64,000 nt of DNA from Cyclobacteriaceae bacterium (GCA_016787725.1 JAEUTZ010000025.1:124001-188000); one strand, 5' to 3'. Shown: positions 17,735 to 27,012, counted from the stretch's first letter. A program made the numbers and translations. Notes: generated from the sequence alone by a model not told the origin.

Positions 17735-17742
17735 CAAAGTTA
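17735..17742 (-). promoter_or_regulatory. Predicted -7 element for the antitoxin gene
   Basis: TAACTTTG on the minus strand, ending 4 nt before the antitoxin ATG at 17730. Matches TAnnTTTG exactly. No clear -33 TTG. Confidence 0.4.
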
Positions 17743-17786
17743 AGAATTTTTTAACCTAACCTGTTTATCCTGAAAATGGGAATCAA

Positions 17787-19127
17787 TCAAATACCCGTAT
17801 AGTTAAACGGAGAAATCGCCTTCAGCTTCGCTTTCAATTCAGGTTTAATGGAAAGTTCATCAATGAACTGGTGGATACTTGCTTTGGTTATCTTTTCATT
17901 CTTCCGTGTCAATGCCTTTAACGCTTCGTAAGGATTCGGATACCCTTCTTTTCGAAGCACGGTTTGAATGGCTTCAGCCACCACTGCCCAGTTATCCTCC
18001 AGGTCAGCATCAATGGCTGCTTTATTGAGTTCCAGTTTTTGAATCCCTTTCTCTAATGAGGTTAACGCCAGAAAGGTGTGTGCCAACGGAACACCGATGT
18101 TTCTTAACACGGTAGAATCGGTTAAGTCGCGTTGCAGACGTGAGATGGGAAGTTTGGCAGCCAGGTGTTCGAACAGCGCGTTGGACAGCCCCAGATTGCC
18201 TTCTGCGTTTTCAAAATCAATGGGGTTAACTTTGTGCGGCATGGCACTGGAGCCCACTTCCCCGGCTTTTATTTTTTGCTTGAAGTAATTCAGAGAAATG
18301 TATTGCCACACATCCCGGCTGAAGTCAATAAGAATGGTGTTGAGTCGTTTTAAATTATCAAATAACGCGGCCAGGTTATCGTAGTGTTCAATTTGTGTGG
18401 TGGGCTGACTGCGCACTAAACCCAATTGATTTCCAACAAATGTATTGGCAAAGTGATTCCAGTTAATCTCGGGATACGCAATATGGTGGGCATTGAAATT
18501 GCCGGTAGCGCCACCAAACTTGGCCGAATACGGAATGGTCTTCAGTAAATCCAACTGCTTGTTCAGGCGCTCCACAAATACATATACTTCTTTGCCCAAC
18601 CGGGTTGGGGAAGCCGGTTGGCCGTGGGTGCGGGCCAGCAGGGCAATGTCTTTCCACGCTACGGATAAGGAGGTAAGGGTGGCTATTACCTTGTGGAATG
18701 CCGGCAGGAATTCATTTTCAAGAAACTCCCGCAAGGAAAGTGGAATGGCGGTATTATTAATGTCTTGCGAAGTGAGCCCGAAGTGAATAAATTCTTTTGC
18801 CTCTGCCAGACCAAGTCCATCAAATTTCTGCTTTAAAAAATATTCTACGGCTTTTACATCATGGTTGGTGGTCTTCTCAATTTCTTTAATCGCCTGCGCA
18901 TCGGCTTCAGAGAAATGATGATACAGATCGCGTAAGATGGATTCCTTATCTTTTGGAAAGGATGCCAGTTCCGGCAAGGCATAGGTTAACGCTATGAAAT
19001 ATTCAACTTCCACCCGAACGCGGTAGTGCATCAATCCGAATTCAGAAAAGTAGGGCGCCAGGGACTTTACCGTTGAATAATAGCGACCATCGAGCGGGGA
19101 AATGGCTGTGAGTGAACTTAAATGCAC
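17787..19127 (-). CDS. purB: Adenylosuccinate lyase
   Basis: PurB acts twice in purine synthesis: it splits SAICAR to AICAR and adenylosuccinate to AMP. The 446-residue protein starts with LTAISPLDGRY, has the HFGLTSQDINNTA region with the catalytic site, ARTHGQPASPTRLGKE, and the superfamily signature GSSAMPHKVNP near residue 290. The start is GTG; an in-frame stop lies seven codons upstream, so no earlier start is possible. It is a single gene, complete and of normal length. Confidence 0.93.
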   Translation of the reverse strand: MHLSSLTAISPLDGRYYSTVKSLAPYFSEFGLMHYRVRVEVEYFIALTYALPELASFPKDKESILRDLYHHFSEADAQAIKEIEKTTNHDVKAVEYFLKQKFDGLGLAEAKEFIHFGLTSQDINNTAIPLSLREFLENEFLPAFHKVIATLTSLSVAWKDIALLARTHGQPASPTRLGKEVYVFVERLNKQLDLLKTIPYSAKFGGATGNFNAHHIAYPEINWNHFANTFVGNQLGLVRSQPTTQIEHYDNLAALFDNLKRLNTILIDFSRDVWQYISLNYFKQKIKAGEVGSSAMPHKVNPIDFENAEGNLGLSNALFEHLAAKLPISRLQRDLTDSTVLRNIGVPLAHTFLALTSLEKGIQKLELNKAAIDADLEDNWAVVAEAIQTVLRKEGYPNPYEALKALTRKNEKITKASIHQFIDELSIKPELKAKLKAISPFNYTGI

Positions 19128-19232
19128 GGGGTATCCATTAAGGCCCTAAAATACAAAAATGATTTGGGACTCCGTGGACAGCTGCCGGCTGCCAATCATC
19201 CTATTGATGTAAACCTAATTCGTTGAAAACCG

Positions 19233-19260
19233 TTGAAGTACCTGCCATTTTTTAGTTTTG
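19233..19260 (+). promoter_or_regulatory. Promoter of the first DUF5916 gene
   Basis: TTG (19233-19235), 17 nt, TAGTTTTG (19253-19260): a close match to the Bacteroidota consensus. The -7 box ends 7 nt before the ATG at 19268, which predicts a leaderless or near-leaderless mRNA. Confidence 0.6.
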
Positions 19261-19267
19261 CAACCCT

Positions 19268-21547
19268 ATGTCCAAGCACCTCTTCCAATTGTTTTTTGTG
19301 ATCTGCTACTTGGCCGCTGGAGGTGTGCTGGCGCAGAACAAGCAAGGCACCGGTCTTCCCATTTCCAAGGCTAATGCGGTCATCAAGGTAGATGGTGTTT
19401 TGGATGAAGCGGATTGGAGCAGGGCGGTGGCCGCAACGCAATTCTTTCTCAACTACCCGGTGGATTCTTTACCGCCTGCCTTTCAGACGGAAGCGCGGCT
19501 CACCTATGATGAAGATTTTCTGTACGTATCGTTTGTGTGTTACGATGATGACCGACCCTCGGTAGTGCAGTCGCTGCGGAGGGATATTGAATGGTCACTG
19601 AATGACAATGTGGGTGTTTACCTGGATCCTTTCAATGATTTCACCAACGGATTCTATTTTACGATCACACCCTATGGTGTCCAATCGGAAGGGATCATGT
19701 CCAACGGAGGGGCCGATCCTCAATTGTCGTACAACAACAATTGGGATAATAAATGGTACTCGGCTGTATCGCGTCATGCCGATCGGTGGGTGGCGGAGTT
19801 GGCCATTCCCTTCAAATCATTCCGGTACAATCGCAACGAGCCCGAATGGAATGTGACGTTTGTACGACAGGATCTGAAACGAAATGAGGTTTCAAGTTGG
19901 ATTGCCACACCCATCCAGTTTATTCCGGCTTCTTTTGCCTATAGCGGCCGGCTTCAATGGCAAACTCCTGCTCCCCATGCCGGCACCAACATTTCCATCA
20001 TTCCTTATGGGGTAGCTTCCTTTGCGCAGGATAAGGAAGAAGGTACCTCTGATAATGTTTATACAGCCGGGTTTGATGCCAAGGTGGCCATTACGTCTTC
20101 TCTCAATCTTGACTTAACAGTAAACCCGGACTTTTCCACGGTGGAAGTCGACCGCCAAGTGATCAACCTCACGCGGTTTGAATTTCAATTTCCAGAACGC
20201 AGGCAATTCTTCTTGGAGAACAGTGATCTTTTTTCGGCACCAGGCTTTACCTCGTTAACGCAACCCTTCTTTTCACGAAGAATTGGTTTGGCCGAAGATA
20301 CCACTGGGAACCTGGAGAAGGTTCCGATTCTGTACGGTGCGCGAATCAGCGGTAAGCTCGGTCCGAAGTGGCGTGTAGGCCTTATGAACATGCAGACCAG
20401 AGAAACAGAGGCGTTGGGCTTACCTGCCCAAAACTATACCGTAGCGGTTGTTCAAAAGCAAGTTCTGGAGCGTTCCAATTTTGATGTGTTCCTGGTAAAT
20501 AAGGAGTCGCTGGGATTAGGAGAATACGAACCAACCCAATTCTATCACGAAAGTCTCATTAAGGATTTCTGGAACGGCACGGATACCGTACCAAAACTCA
20601 GTGAGTATAATCGGGTAGTGGGCACGGATTTCAATTTAATTACGGCAGACAATAAATGGTCGGGTAAGGCTTACTACCATTATTCATTCGACAATTTTTC
20701 GGATACGGATCGATATTCATTTGGTGGCTTTGCCGCCTATAACACCCGGAAAGTAAGTTTGATGAGCGGATTTATTGGCTTGGGTAATAATTACAATGCT
20801 GAAGTGGGATTTGTTCCGAACCTGGCAGTTTATCCCGGAACAACAGGAGGTATTGTCATGGGAGATTTAAAGTTTTATCCCAAGTCTGGTCCATTGGTCA
20901 TGCTGATGCCGGGGATTACCGTGGACACCAACTTCATTCCCGATGGCACACAAACCGATCAGAATCTGGCGCTACGCTATGCGATGAATTTCAGAAGCAC
21001 CGCCCTGTTTACAGCCACGCTAAGGAACGTCTTTCAAAAACTACCGGAGGACTTTGATGTGCTGGATCCGGAGGGAGATTCCGTCCTTCTCAAAGGCGAG
21101 GAATATCAATGGAATGAGTTTGAGTTGAGATACACATCCGACTCCCGGAAGCTGTTTACGTATATCATCACCATTCGTGGAGGCGAATTTTATAATGGCC
21201 ACCGCAACGGGCTAAGTGGAACGGTGTCCTACCGCGTGCAACCGTATGGTAGTTTTTCCCTTACCGGAGATTATAATAATATCGTTCTGCCACCCGAGTA
21301 TGGAAGCGCAAAATTTCTATTGCTGAGCCCACGTCTTGATTTCACCCTTACCGACAAATTGTTCCTTACCACATTTGTTCAGTATAACGACCGGTACGAC
21401 AACGTGAATCTCAATGCCCGGTTTCAATGGCGCTATAAGCCGGCCTCTGATTTTTTTATCGTCTATACCGAGAACTATTTTCCGGAGCACTTTTCCAGTA
21501 AAAACCGGGCGCTGGTGTTTAAGCTTACCTACTGGCTTAATATCTAG
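19268..21547 (+). CDS. DUF5916 outer-membrane protein with N-terminal carbohydrate-binding-9-like domain
   Basis: The 759-residue product has a signal peptide (residues 1-23, ending LAQ), a CBM9-like beta sandwich at about 35-210 (IKVDGVLDEADWSRA, LTYDEDFLYVSFVCYDDDRPS), and a long C-terminal half of alternating strands typical of an outer-membrane barrel, ending in the aromatic FKLTYWLNI. A region with DLTVNPDFSTVEVDRQVINLTRFE and FPERRQFFLENSDLF is the DUF5916 hallmark. No enzymatic motif is visible. It has its own promoter. A second protein with the same hallmark motifs lies at 34667-36892. Confidence 0.85.
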   Translation: MSKHLFQLFFVICYLAAGGVLAQNKQGTGLPISKANAVIKVDGVLDEADWSRAVAATQFFLNYPVDSLPPAFQTEARLTYDEDFLYVSFVCYDDDRPSVVQSLRRDIEWSLNDNVGVYLDPFNDFTNGFYFTITPYGVQSEGIMSNGGADPQLSYNNNWDNKWYSAVSRHADRWVAELAIPFKSFRYNRNEPEWNVTFVRQDLKRNEVSSWIATPIQFIPASFAYSGRLQWQTPAPHAGTNISIIPYGVASFAQDKEEGTSDNVYTAGFDAKVAITSSLNLDLTVNPDFSTVEVDRQVINLTRFEFQFPERRQFFLENSDLFSAPGFTSLTQPFFSRRIGLAEDTTGNLEKVPILYGARISGKLGPKWRVGLMNMQTRETEALGLPAQNYTVAVVQKQVLERSNFDVFLVNKESLGLGEYEPTQFYHESLIKDFWNGTDTVPKLSEYNRVVGTDFNLITADNKWSGKAYYHYSFDNFSDTDRYSFGGFAAYNTRKVSLMSGFIGLGNNYNAEVGFVPNLAVYPGTTGGIVMGDLKFYPKSGPLVMLMPGITVDTNFIPDGTQTDQNLALRYAMNFRSTALFTATLRNVFQKLPEDFDVLDPEGDSVLLKGEEYQWNEFELRYTSDSRKLFTYIITIRGGEFYNGHRNGLSGTVSYRVQPYGSFSLTGDYNNIVLPPEYGSAKFLLLSPRLDFTLTDKLFLTTFVQYNDRYDNVNLNARFQWRYKPASDFFIVYTENYFPEHFSSKNRALVFKLTYWLNI

Positions 21548-21590
21548 ACCATTAACAGTTTTTTTAACGGGATCGGTTGGGGTATTTCCC

Positions 21591-21620
21591 TTTGGGATTG
21601 ATGCATTATCTGTAATTTTG
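21591..21620 (+). promoter_or_regulatory. Promoter of paaE
   Basis: TTTG (21591-21594), 18 nt, TAATTTTG (21613-21620), 20 nt before the paaE ATG. It is one of the best matches to the Bacteroidota consensus in the window. I did not find a PaaR-like operator here. Confidence 0.65.
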
Positions 21621-21640
21621 CGCGAGTTAATCGATCAGCC

Positions 21641-22759
21641 ATGGCATTTGGATTATTTAAGAAGAGTGAAAAGAAAGCGGAGCCAATGCATAACGGACCT
21701 CATTATTACGATCTGAAAGTGAAGCAGATTGTGGAAGAGACTAAAGATGCGATCAGCATTGTATTTGAGCAGCCTGCGAATAAAATAAATTATAAGGCCG
21801 GTCAGTTTCTGACACTCATCTCAACCATCGGGGGCAAGGAAGTTCGCAGAGCGTATTCATTGAGCTCTTCGCCTTATACGGACGAAGATTTGGTTGTTAC
21901 TGTAAAACGGGTTGACCAGGGGCTGATGTCGAATTGGTTGCCCGACAATCTGAAAACGGGCAGCACTCTGAAAATCATGGCTCCTACCGGGCATTTCACC
22001 ACCGAGTACAAGAAGGAGAACAAGCGCCACCTGATCATGTTTGCCGGAGGATCCGGGATTACCCCCATGATGTCGTTGATTAAGAGTACGCTTACGCAGG
22101 AGCCCGAGAGCATCTGTTCACTCATTTACTGCAACCGCGATATCGACAGCATCATCTTTAAAGAAGCCTTTGATCAACTTCAGATTACCCATGCCGGCCG
22201 GTTGCATGTAATTCATGTGCTGGACAATGCCCCCATGAACTGGCAAGGGTATTCCGGATTGCTGAATCATGACATGCTCACCAAACTCTTTGAGCGCATT
22301 CCGGATTGGGGGATTGAAAAAACCACGTACCTGATGTGCGGCCCCGAAGGAATGATGAAAAATGTGGAAGCCTTGCTGGCCGAGCGAAACATCTCCAACG
22401 AGAAAATCTTTAAAGAGAGTTTTGTTCAGGGCACCATTAACAAGGAAGAGAAAAAGGAAGTGGCCAAACCTGCTGCCGAAAAAAAGGCACGTGAAGTGAC
22501 TATCCGGTACGAAGGCCAGGAATATAAGTTTATGGTGGAGCCCGATCGCACGATTTTGGAGACGGCCCTGGATGCTGGAATTGATTTACCTTATTCTTGT
22601 CAGAGTGGACTTTGCACAGCTTGTCGCGGAAAGGCATTGAGCGGGCAGGTGAAACTGGATGAAGAGGAGGGCCTTTCACAGTCCGAACGCGCTGAGGGGT
22701 ATGTGCTCACCTGTGTTGGTCACCCCGTCACCGATGATGTTGTGATCGAAATCGGGTAA
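21641..22759 (+). CDS. paaE: Phenylacetyl-CoA epoxidase reductase subunit PaaE
   Basis: The 372-residue flavoprotein reductase passes electrons from NADPH to the diiron centre of the PaaABC epoxidase. It has an FAD-binding domain (RRAYSLSSSPYTDE about residues 70-80), an NAD-binding domain (FAGGSGITPMMSLI), and a C-terminal plant-type 2Fe-2S domain with C320, C325, C328 and C358. A variable linker rich in Lys and Glu joins them. It is complete. Its partner genes paaA-D are about 25 kb away, so PaaE is separated from its operon. Other ferredoxin-reductase family members are possible, but the domain order and the linked paa genes favour PaaE. Confidence 0.82.
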   Translation: MAFGLFKKSEKKAEPMHNGPHYYDLKVKQIVEETKDAISIVFEQPANKINYKAGQFLTLISTIGGKEVRRAYSLSSSPYTDEDLVVTVKRVDQGLMSNWLPDNLKTGSTLKIMAPTGHFTTEYKKENKRHLIMFAGGSGITPMMSLIKSTLTQEPESICSLIYCNRDIDSIIFKEAFDQLQITHAGRLHVIHVLDNAPMNWQGYSGLLNHDMLTKLFERIPDWGIEKTTYLMCGPEGMMKNVEALLAERNISNEKIFKESFVQGTINKEEKKEVAKPAAEKKAREVTIRYEGQEYKFMVEPDRTILETALDAGIDLPYSCQSGLCTACRGKALSGQVKLDEEEGLSQSERAEGYVLTCVGHPVTDDVVIEIG

Positions 22760-22766
22760 CCGAGTA

Positions 22767-22791
22767 AATAAAAACTCCCGGAGTTTTTATT
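22767..22791 (+). terminator. Terminator after paaE
   Basis: Two 12-nt complementary arms (AATAAAAACTCC / GGAGTTTTTATT) separated by one base; the actual loop must be about 3 nt. The second arm includes a T run. It starts 7 nt after the paaE stop. Confidence 0.75.
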
Positions 22792-22915
22792 GGAGAAGAT
22801 TTGTTGAGTGGTGACTTGTGTTGGCGTAATCGCGTATCCCGGCTGCGTGTAAAAGTCGTTGATTGTTATAATCAGTAATGGCATTTTGATGACACCCATC
22901 CGTAAATCAACACCT

Positions 22916-24076
22916 ATGTACAAGCTTTCCGTTTATATGTGTTTGCTCATCCTGTCAACGGGAATGCATGCGCAACCAACCAACACACGACTTGATTCGC
23001 CCGAAATCCTATCCGATAATTCGGTTATCTTCAGAATAAAAGCACCCGGAGCATCTACGGTACAGGTGGTGGGAACCTGGGCAAAAGATTTTAAACCTGT
23101 ACCGATGGTTAAGAACGACAGCAGCATGTATGAGGTGAAGATCGGGCCGCTTGCTTCCGATATGTATGAGTACCGTTTCATCCTCGATGGCGTACCGATG
23201 CTGGATCCAAACAACAATGCGGTTACCCGGGATGGTTCGATTATTGAAAACAGACTGTTGGTGCCCGGCCCACTGGGCGATCTGTTTGCGGTGCAGGATG
23301 TGCCGCACGGAAATGTAACCGCAGTGTGGTATCAATCTCCGACACTTGGTTCACAACGAAAAATGCATGTCTACACACCACCGGGTTACGAACAAGGCAA
23401 AGCGAAGTATCCGGTCATGTATTTGTTGCACGGTGGCGGGGGTGATGAAGAAGGTTGGCTTAGTCGCGGTCGTGCGAATTATATTCTCGATAACCTGATT
23501 GCTGCTAAGCAAGCAGTGCCAATGATTGTTGTAATTACCAATGGCAATCCTGAAACGGTGGCTGCTCCGCTGGACAGACCCATTAATAAGGCATCGAAAG
23601 AAACACCCGGAATTGGTGGTATGGCGACACAGAAGTTTGAGCAAAGTCTGGTGAACGATGTAATACCTTTTATCGAGAAGAACTATCGCGTCATCGCAGA
23701 TGCCGACCATCGTGCAATCACTGGCTTTTCAATGGGCGGCTATCAAACACAAAACATTACCAACAACAATCCGACTATGTTTAAATATATTGGCGTGATG
23801 AGCATGGGGTTGTTCTCGTCATTCAGAAATGCACCCAATACCGATTATAACAAGGATAAGCATGTGGCTCAACTAAAAGCGCTTGTTGCTGCAAAGCCAA
23901 AATATTATTGGATAGGCATTGGCAAGAGTGACTTCCTTTTTGAGACAGTAACCAATCTGCGTGCGCTTTATGATGAAGTAGGATTGAAATACACGTATCG
24001 TGAAACCGAAGGAAGCCACACCTGGAAGGAATGGCGCCTTTATTTATCAGAACTTGCTCCAAAGTTTTTCAAGTGA
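22916..24076 (+). CDS. Secreted esterase (esterase D / feruloyl-esterase-like) with N-terminal CBM48-like domain
   Basis: The 386-residue product begins with MYKLSVYMCLLILSTGMHAQ (signal peptide). An immunoglobulin-like CBM48-type domain follows at about 30-110 (APGASTVQVVGTWAKDF, YEYRFILDG). Then comes an alpha/beta hydrolase domain of the Esterase_phd/putative esterase family: MYLLHGGGGDEEGW oxyanion region, nucleophile elbow GFSMGGY (Ser), acidic residue and final His in EGSHTWKEW. It probably removes acyl groups from plant polysaccharides (inference). The next gene starts 27 nt downstream, and the two form an operon. Confidence 0.82.
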   Translation: MYKLSVYMCLLILSTGMHAQPTNTRLDSPEILSDNSVIFRIKAPGASTVQVVGTWAKDFKPVPMVKNDSSMYEVKIGPLASDMYEYRFILDGVPMLDPNNNAVTRDGSIIENRLLVPGPLGDLFAVQDVPHGNVTAVWYQSPTLGSQRKMHVYTPPGYEQGKAKYPVMYLLHGGGGDEEGWLSRGRANYILDNLIAAKQAVPMIVVITNGNPETVAAPLDRPINKASKETPGIGGMATQKFEQSLVNDVIPFIEKNYRVIADADHRAITGFSMGGYQTQNITNNNPTMFKYIGVMSMGLFSSFRNAPNTDYNKDKHVAQLKALVAAKPKYYWIGIGKSDFLFETVTNLRALYDEVGLKYTYRETEGSHTWKEWRLYLSELAPKFFK

Positions 24077-24103
24077 TTGCAAAAGAATAAAACACTCATC
24101 ACT

Positions 24104-25531
24104 ATGCAACTATCAAACATATCCCGGAAGATTTTATTACTGGTAATCTTTTTTATACCGGCCCTTGCATTCGCACAACCAGCGAATAAAACCCGGGTGG
24201 TGGTGCTCACCGACATTGAAGCCGACCCGGACGATGCCCAGTCGATGGTTCGGTTTCTTTTATATTCTAACCAATGGGATGTAGAAGGACTTATTGCGAC
24301 AACCTCAATACACCAGAAGACACGTGTAGCCCCTGAAAGCATTGATAAAATTTTGCTTGCCTATGACAAAGTACAACCTAATCTGCTGAAGCATGAAAAA
24401 GGATACCTCACGTATGAGCAGCTGAAGCCGAAAGTAAAGAAAGGATTGCCCGTTTATGGCATGGAAGGTGTGGGTGAAGGAAAAGATTCGCAGGGTTCGG
24501 ATTGGATTGTGCAAGTCTTGAGCAAACCAGACGAACGGCCAGTGTGGTTTTGTGTGTGGGGTGGGCCCAACACGCTGGCACAGGCACTTTGGAAAATTCG
24601 TGCCACGAAATCAGCAGCAGAAGCAGAAAAGATTTACAAGAAGATAAGAGTCTACACCATCTCCGACCAGGATGACAGCGGTCCGTGGATCCGGAAAAAT
24701 TTTCCTGATATCTTTTTTATAGTAACGCCCGGATATAATTACAGTTATGCTACATGGACGGGCCTGCCATTTCCTGCACCCGGCTCAAACAAAGAGGTTG
24801 TTTCCAACGAGTGGCTTGCAAAAAACATTCAACAGGGTCATGGTCCGCTGGGTGCTGCGTATCCGGATGTAGCCTACGGCATGGAGGGGGATACGCCCTC
24901 GTTTTTGAATCTGATTAACAATGGATTGAGCAATTCCGAACGTCCTGATTTTGGCGGCTGGGGTGGCCGGTACGAATTGTATCTACCGGAATTTCGCGAT
25001 TCCAACGCGGGCCGCTTCAGGAGAGAAGGTTGGCCGAAGGATGAACCCGAAACCCGACCCATCTGGAGCAACGCCAACGACTCGGTTTTTTCTGCGGTTG
25101 ATAATCAGAGTTATGTAAACAATCAGGCGACCATCTGGCGTTGGCGCGAGGCCATTCAAAATGATTTTGCAGCTCGGATGGACTGGTGCACAAAAGCGTC
25201 TAAGGAAGCTAACCATGCACCCATCGCAAAGTTGGCGCATGCAGATGCATTTACTGTTAAGTCGGGTGAGCAGTTTCACCTGAATGCCGATGGATCCTCC
25301 GATCCCGATGGCGACTCCATGAGTTTTTTATGGTTCCAATACCAAGAAGCGGGTACCTACAAAGGCAATGTCAGTTTCAGACCCTACGCTTCGAACTTAT
25401 ATGATTTACCGGTTACTGCCCCGGCTGTCAGCAAGCCCGAAACCATTCACTTCATTTTGCAGGTGAAGGATAAGGGAACCCCGGCATTGGTGAGCTATAA
25501 ACGAGTGATTGTAACGGTATTGCCTCAATAG
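24104..25531 (+). CDS. Secreted DUF1593 protein (nucleoside-hydrolase-like, Sde182 type)
   Basis: The 475-residue product has a signal peptide (residues 1-26, AFAQ end) and an N-terminal nucleoside-hydrolase-like domain with the acidic cluster VVLTDIEADPDDAQSMV, TSIHQKTR and WGGPNTLAQAL. A C-terminal Sde182-type beta domain includes NADGSSDPDGDSMSFLWFQYQEAGTYKG. The conserved acidic residues match the ion-binding site of nucleoside hydrolases. Related proteins are linked to plant-polysaccharide degradation, but the reaction is not known. It is paired with the preceding esterase. Confidence 0.82.
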   Translation: MQLSNISRKILLLVIFFIPALAFAQPANKTRVVVLTDIEADPDDAQSMVRFLLYSNQWDVEGLIATTSIHQKTRVAPESIDKILLAYDKVQPNLLKHEKGYLTYEQLKPKVKKGLPVYGMEGVGEGKDSQGSDWIVQVLSKPDERPVWFCVWGGPNTLAQALWKIRATKSAAEAEKIYKKIRVYTISDQDDSGPWIRKNFPDIFFIVTPGYNYSYATWTGLPFPAPGSNKEVVSNEWLAKNIQQGHGPLGAAYPDVAYGMEGDTPSFLNLINNGLSNSERPDFGGWGGRYELYLPEFRDSNAGRFRREGWPKDEPETRPIWSNANDSVFSAVDNQSYVNNQATIWRWREAIQNDFAARMDWCTKASKEANHAPIAKLAHADAFTVKSGEQFHLNADGSSDPDGDSMSFLWFQYQEAGTYKGNVSFRPYASNLYDLPVTAPAVSKPETIHFILQVKDKGTPALVSYKRVIVTVLPQ

Positions 25532-25568
25532 AAAACAAGCGATTTATTCACCGCATCCCGGAATCCGT

Positions 25569-25586
25569 TTCAAACGACTGTTTGAA
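25569..25586. terminator. Possible bidirectional terminator between the DUF1593 and SDR genes
   Basis: TTCAAAC (25569-25575) and GTTTGAA (25580-25586) form a 7-bp stem with a 4-nt loop between convergent genes. The downstream sequence is AT-rich, without a long T run. Weak. Confidence 0.35.
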
Positions 25587-25590
25587 GTTG

Positions 25591-26325
25591 TTATTCCGCC
25601 AACGAAACACCCGTCAAATCCCGGCAACGGGCAAGAAATTTTTCCTGCAAGACCACATCCGCAGCGATGGGATGACACGACCTTTCCTTTTGATGGTAAA
25701 AGTAGCGACCACTTACGTTCGCTTTTTCATCTGCGCTCACCGCTAACCACACCTGGGTTTCATACCCCTTTTGCAGATTATCGGGTGCGCCCTTGCCGCC
25801 CATCTTAGTAGGCACCCACCCGGGATCAACAGCATTGGATAGAACCGTAGGCCATTTACGGGCAACGGCCATCGAAAGCATAACAACGTGTAGTTTTGAA
25901 TCCGAGTAGCTGAGCTGTGCAGTATTTTTTCGGATTTGATCAAGGTTGGGTTGGCCGTGTAAATGCATGCCCGAACTCAAGTAGATGAGGCGCTGTGGTT
26001 TTGGTAGTAAACACGTCAGCACATAAGGGGCAAGGGTATTGACTGCGAGAATTTGGGCGGCCGAAGCCTGGTAGACTCCGGCATTGTGAATCACCGCATC
26101 GAACCGGCCCGAATGATTCACCTCGTGCGCCAGTCTTTTCGTTTCTTCGAGGTTCGATAGGTCTCCGGTAAATACTGTTTCGGCTCCAGGCACTTTATCC
26201 AACGCTTCCTTCCCCCGGTCTTGATTGCGTGCATGCAACACAACTCGGTGGCCATTACCCACCAACGCCCTGGCGGCCAACAGGCCCAGTCCATCTGTTG
26301 AACCGGTAATAAAGATTCTGGCCAT
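25591..26325 (-). CDS. Short-chain dehydrogenase/reductase (SDR)
   Basis: A 244-residue SDR with the cofactor motif TGSTDGLG (residues 7-14), NAG at 81-83, Ser118, and the catalytic Tyr140-x3-Lys144. Arg33 after the second strand suggests NADP preference. The substrate is unknown. It is transcribed in the same direction as the cyclophilin-like gene 9 nt upstream and may share its transcript. Confidence 0.88.
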   Translation of the reverse strand: MARIFITGSTDGLGLLAARALVGNGHRVVLHARNQDRGKEALDKVPGAETVFTGDLSNLEETKRLAHEVNHSGRFDAVIHNAGVYQASAAQILAVNTLAPYVLTCLLPKPQRLIYLSSGMHLHGQPNLDQIRKNTAQLSYSDSKLHVVMLSMAVARKWPTVLSNAVDPGWVPTKMGGKGAPDNLQKGYETQVWLAVSADEKANVSGRYFYHQKERSCHPIAADVVLQEKFLARCRDLTGVSLAE

Positions 26326-26334
26326 CGGACGATT

Positions 26335-26805
26335 TTAGTCGGCCTCAAATGTAACGGTTACAGTTCCCGTACCCAATGCCGAAGTGAGTACGGTAGGGTT
26401 GTCAATTTTTCCAAGCATGGTATAACGGTACGATGTTGGGAAAGTTTCGTAAAAAAGGACCACTGTATTTGACCCCCACAGCATCAGATCGCCAGGTCCA
26501 ATGGTGCCGGGATTAGATTCGTTGGTGGGTAAATTTTTCGAAAGACGAAAGTATTTTTCGTTATCGTTCAATTCAGTCATACTGGCGGTAAAGGGAAGGA
26601 GGGCTTTGAAGGCGTTGGCAGTAGCATTGTCTCGAAGGGTGGCGGTGAATGATTGTTTACCAACATTGATTTTGATGATGTTCATAGGATTATTGCATTC
26701 ATTGACAATCTGAATACTTTCTTGGTGGGCGATAAGGCCAATTAGATTGAATCCAACTCCCCCTACCTGTAGAAGTATAGCCAGGATAAATAGTGGGTAT
26801 TTCAT
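26335..26805 (-). CDS. Cyclophilin-like fold protein
   Basis: The 156-residue product has an N-terminal hydrophobic segment (FILAILLQVGGVGFNLIGLI) that may be a membrane anchor or signal. A beta-barrel domain follows: IKINVGKQSFTATLRDNATANAFKALLP, then GDLMLWGSNTVVLFYETF and LGKIDNP, as in the cyclophilin-like (Cyclophil_like2) family of bacterial proteins. These are not proven prolyl isomerases. It lies 9 nt upstream of the SDR gene. Function unknown. Confidence 0.72.
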   Translation of the reverse strand: MKYPLFILAILLQVGGVGFNLIGLIAHQESIQIVNECNNPMNIIKINVGKQSFTATLRDNATANAFKALLPFTASMTELNDNEKYFRLSKNLPTNESNPGTIGPGDLMLWGSNTVVLFYETFPTSYRYTMLGKIDNPTVLTSALGTGTVTVTFEAD

Positions 26806-26905
26806 TGTTGTTTCTGGATAATGTCTGTTTATGCGAAGGGACTGAAATAGCGAATTCCGTCAATCTTTTGCCTACGCTCTGGCTGCCTTCAATCACTGAT
26901 CCCCT

Positions 26906-26989
26906 TGCAAAATTAACCAGGACAATCACAAAATGCATCGGTACCATTACAAAGTTGACCTGAACCATTTCAAAATGGACCGGTACCAT
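26906..26989 (-). repeat. Four imperfect 21-bp tandem repeats
   Basis: Four adjoining 21-bp units at 26969-26989, 26948-26968, 26927-26947 and 26906-26926 (minus-strand order). Each starts ATGGT or ATTGT and contains a TTTG near its end; units 1 and 3 share 17 of 21 bases, units 1 and 2 share 16. The period equals seven codons, and on the minus strand the array stays open in one frame. It lies in the 207-bp gap between a serine hydrolase gene and the cyclophilin-like gene. I do not know its function. Confidence 0.8.
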
Positions 26990-27012
26990 TAACATGCACC
27001 CGTAAATCGTCT

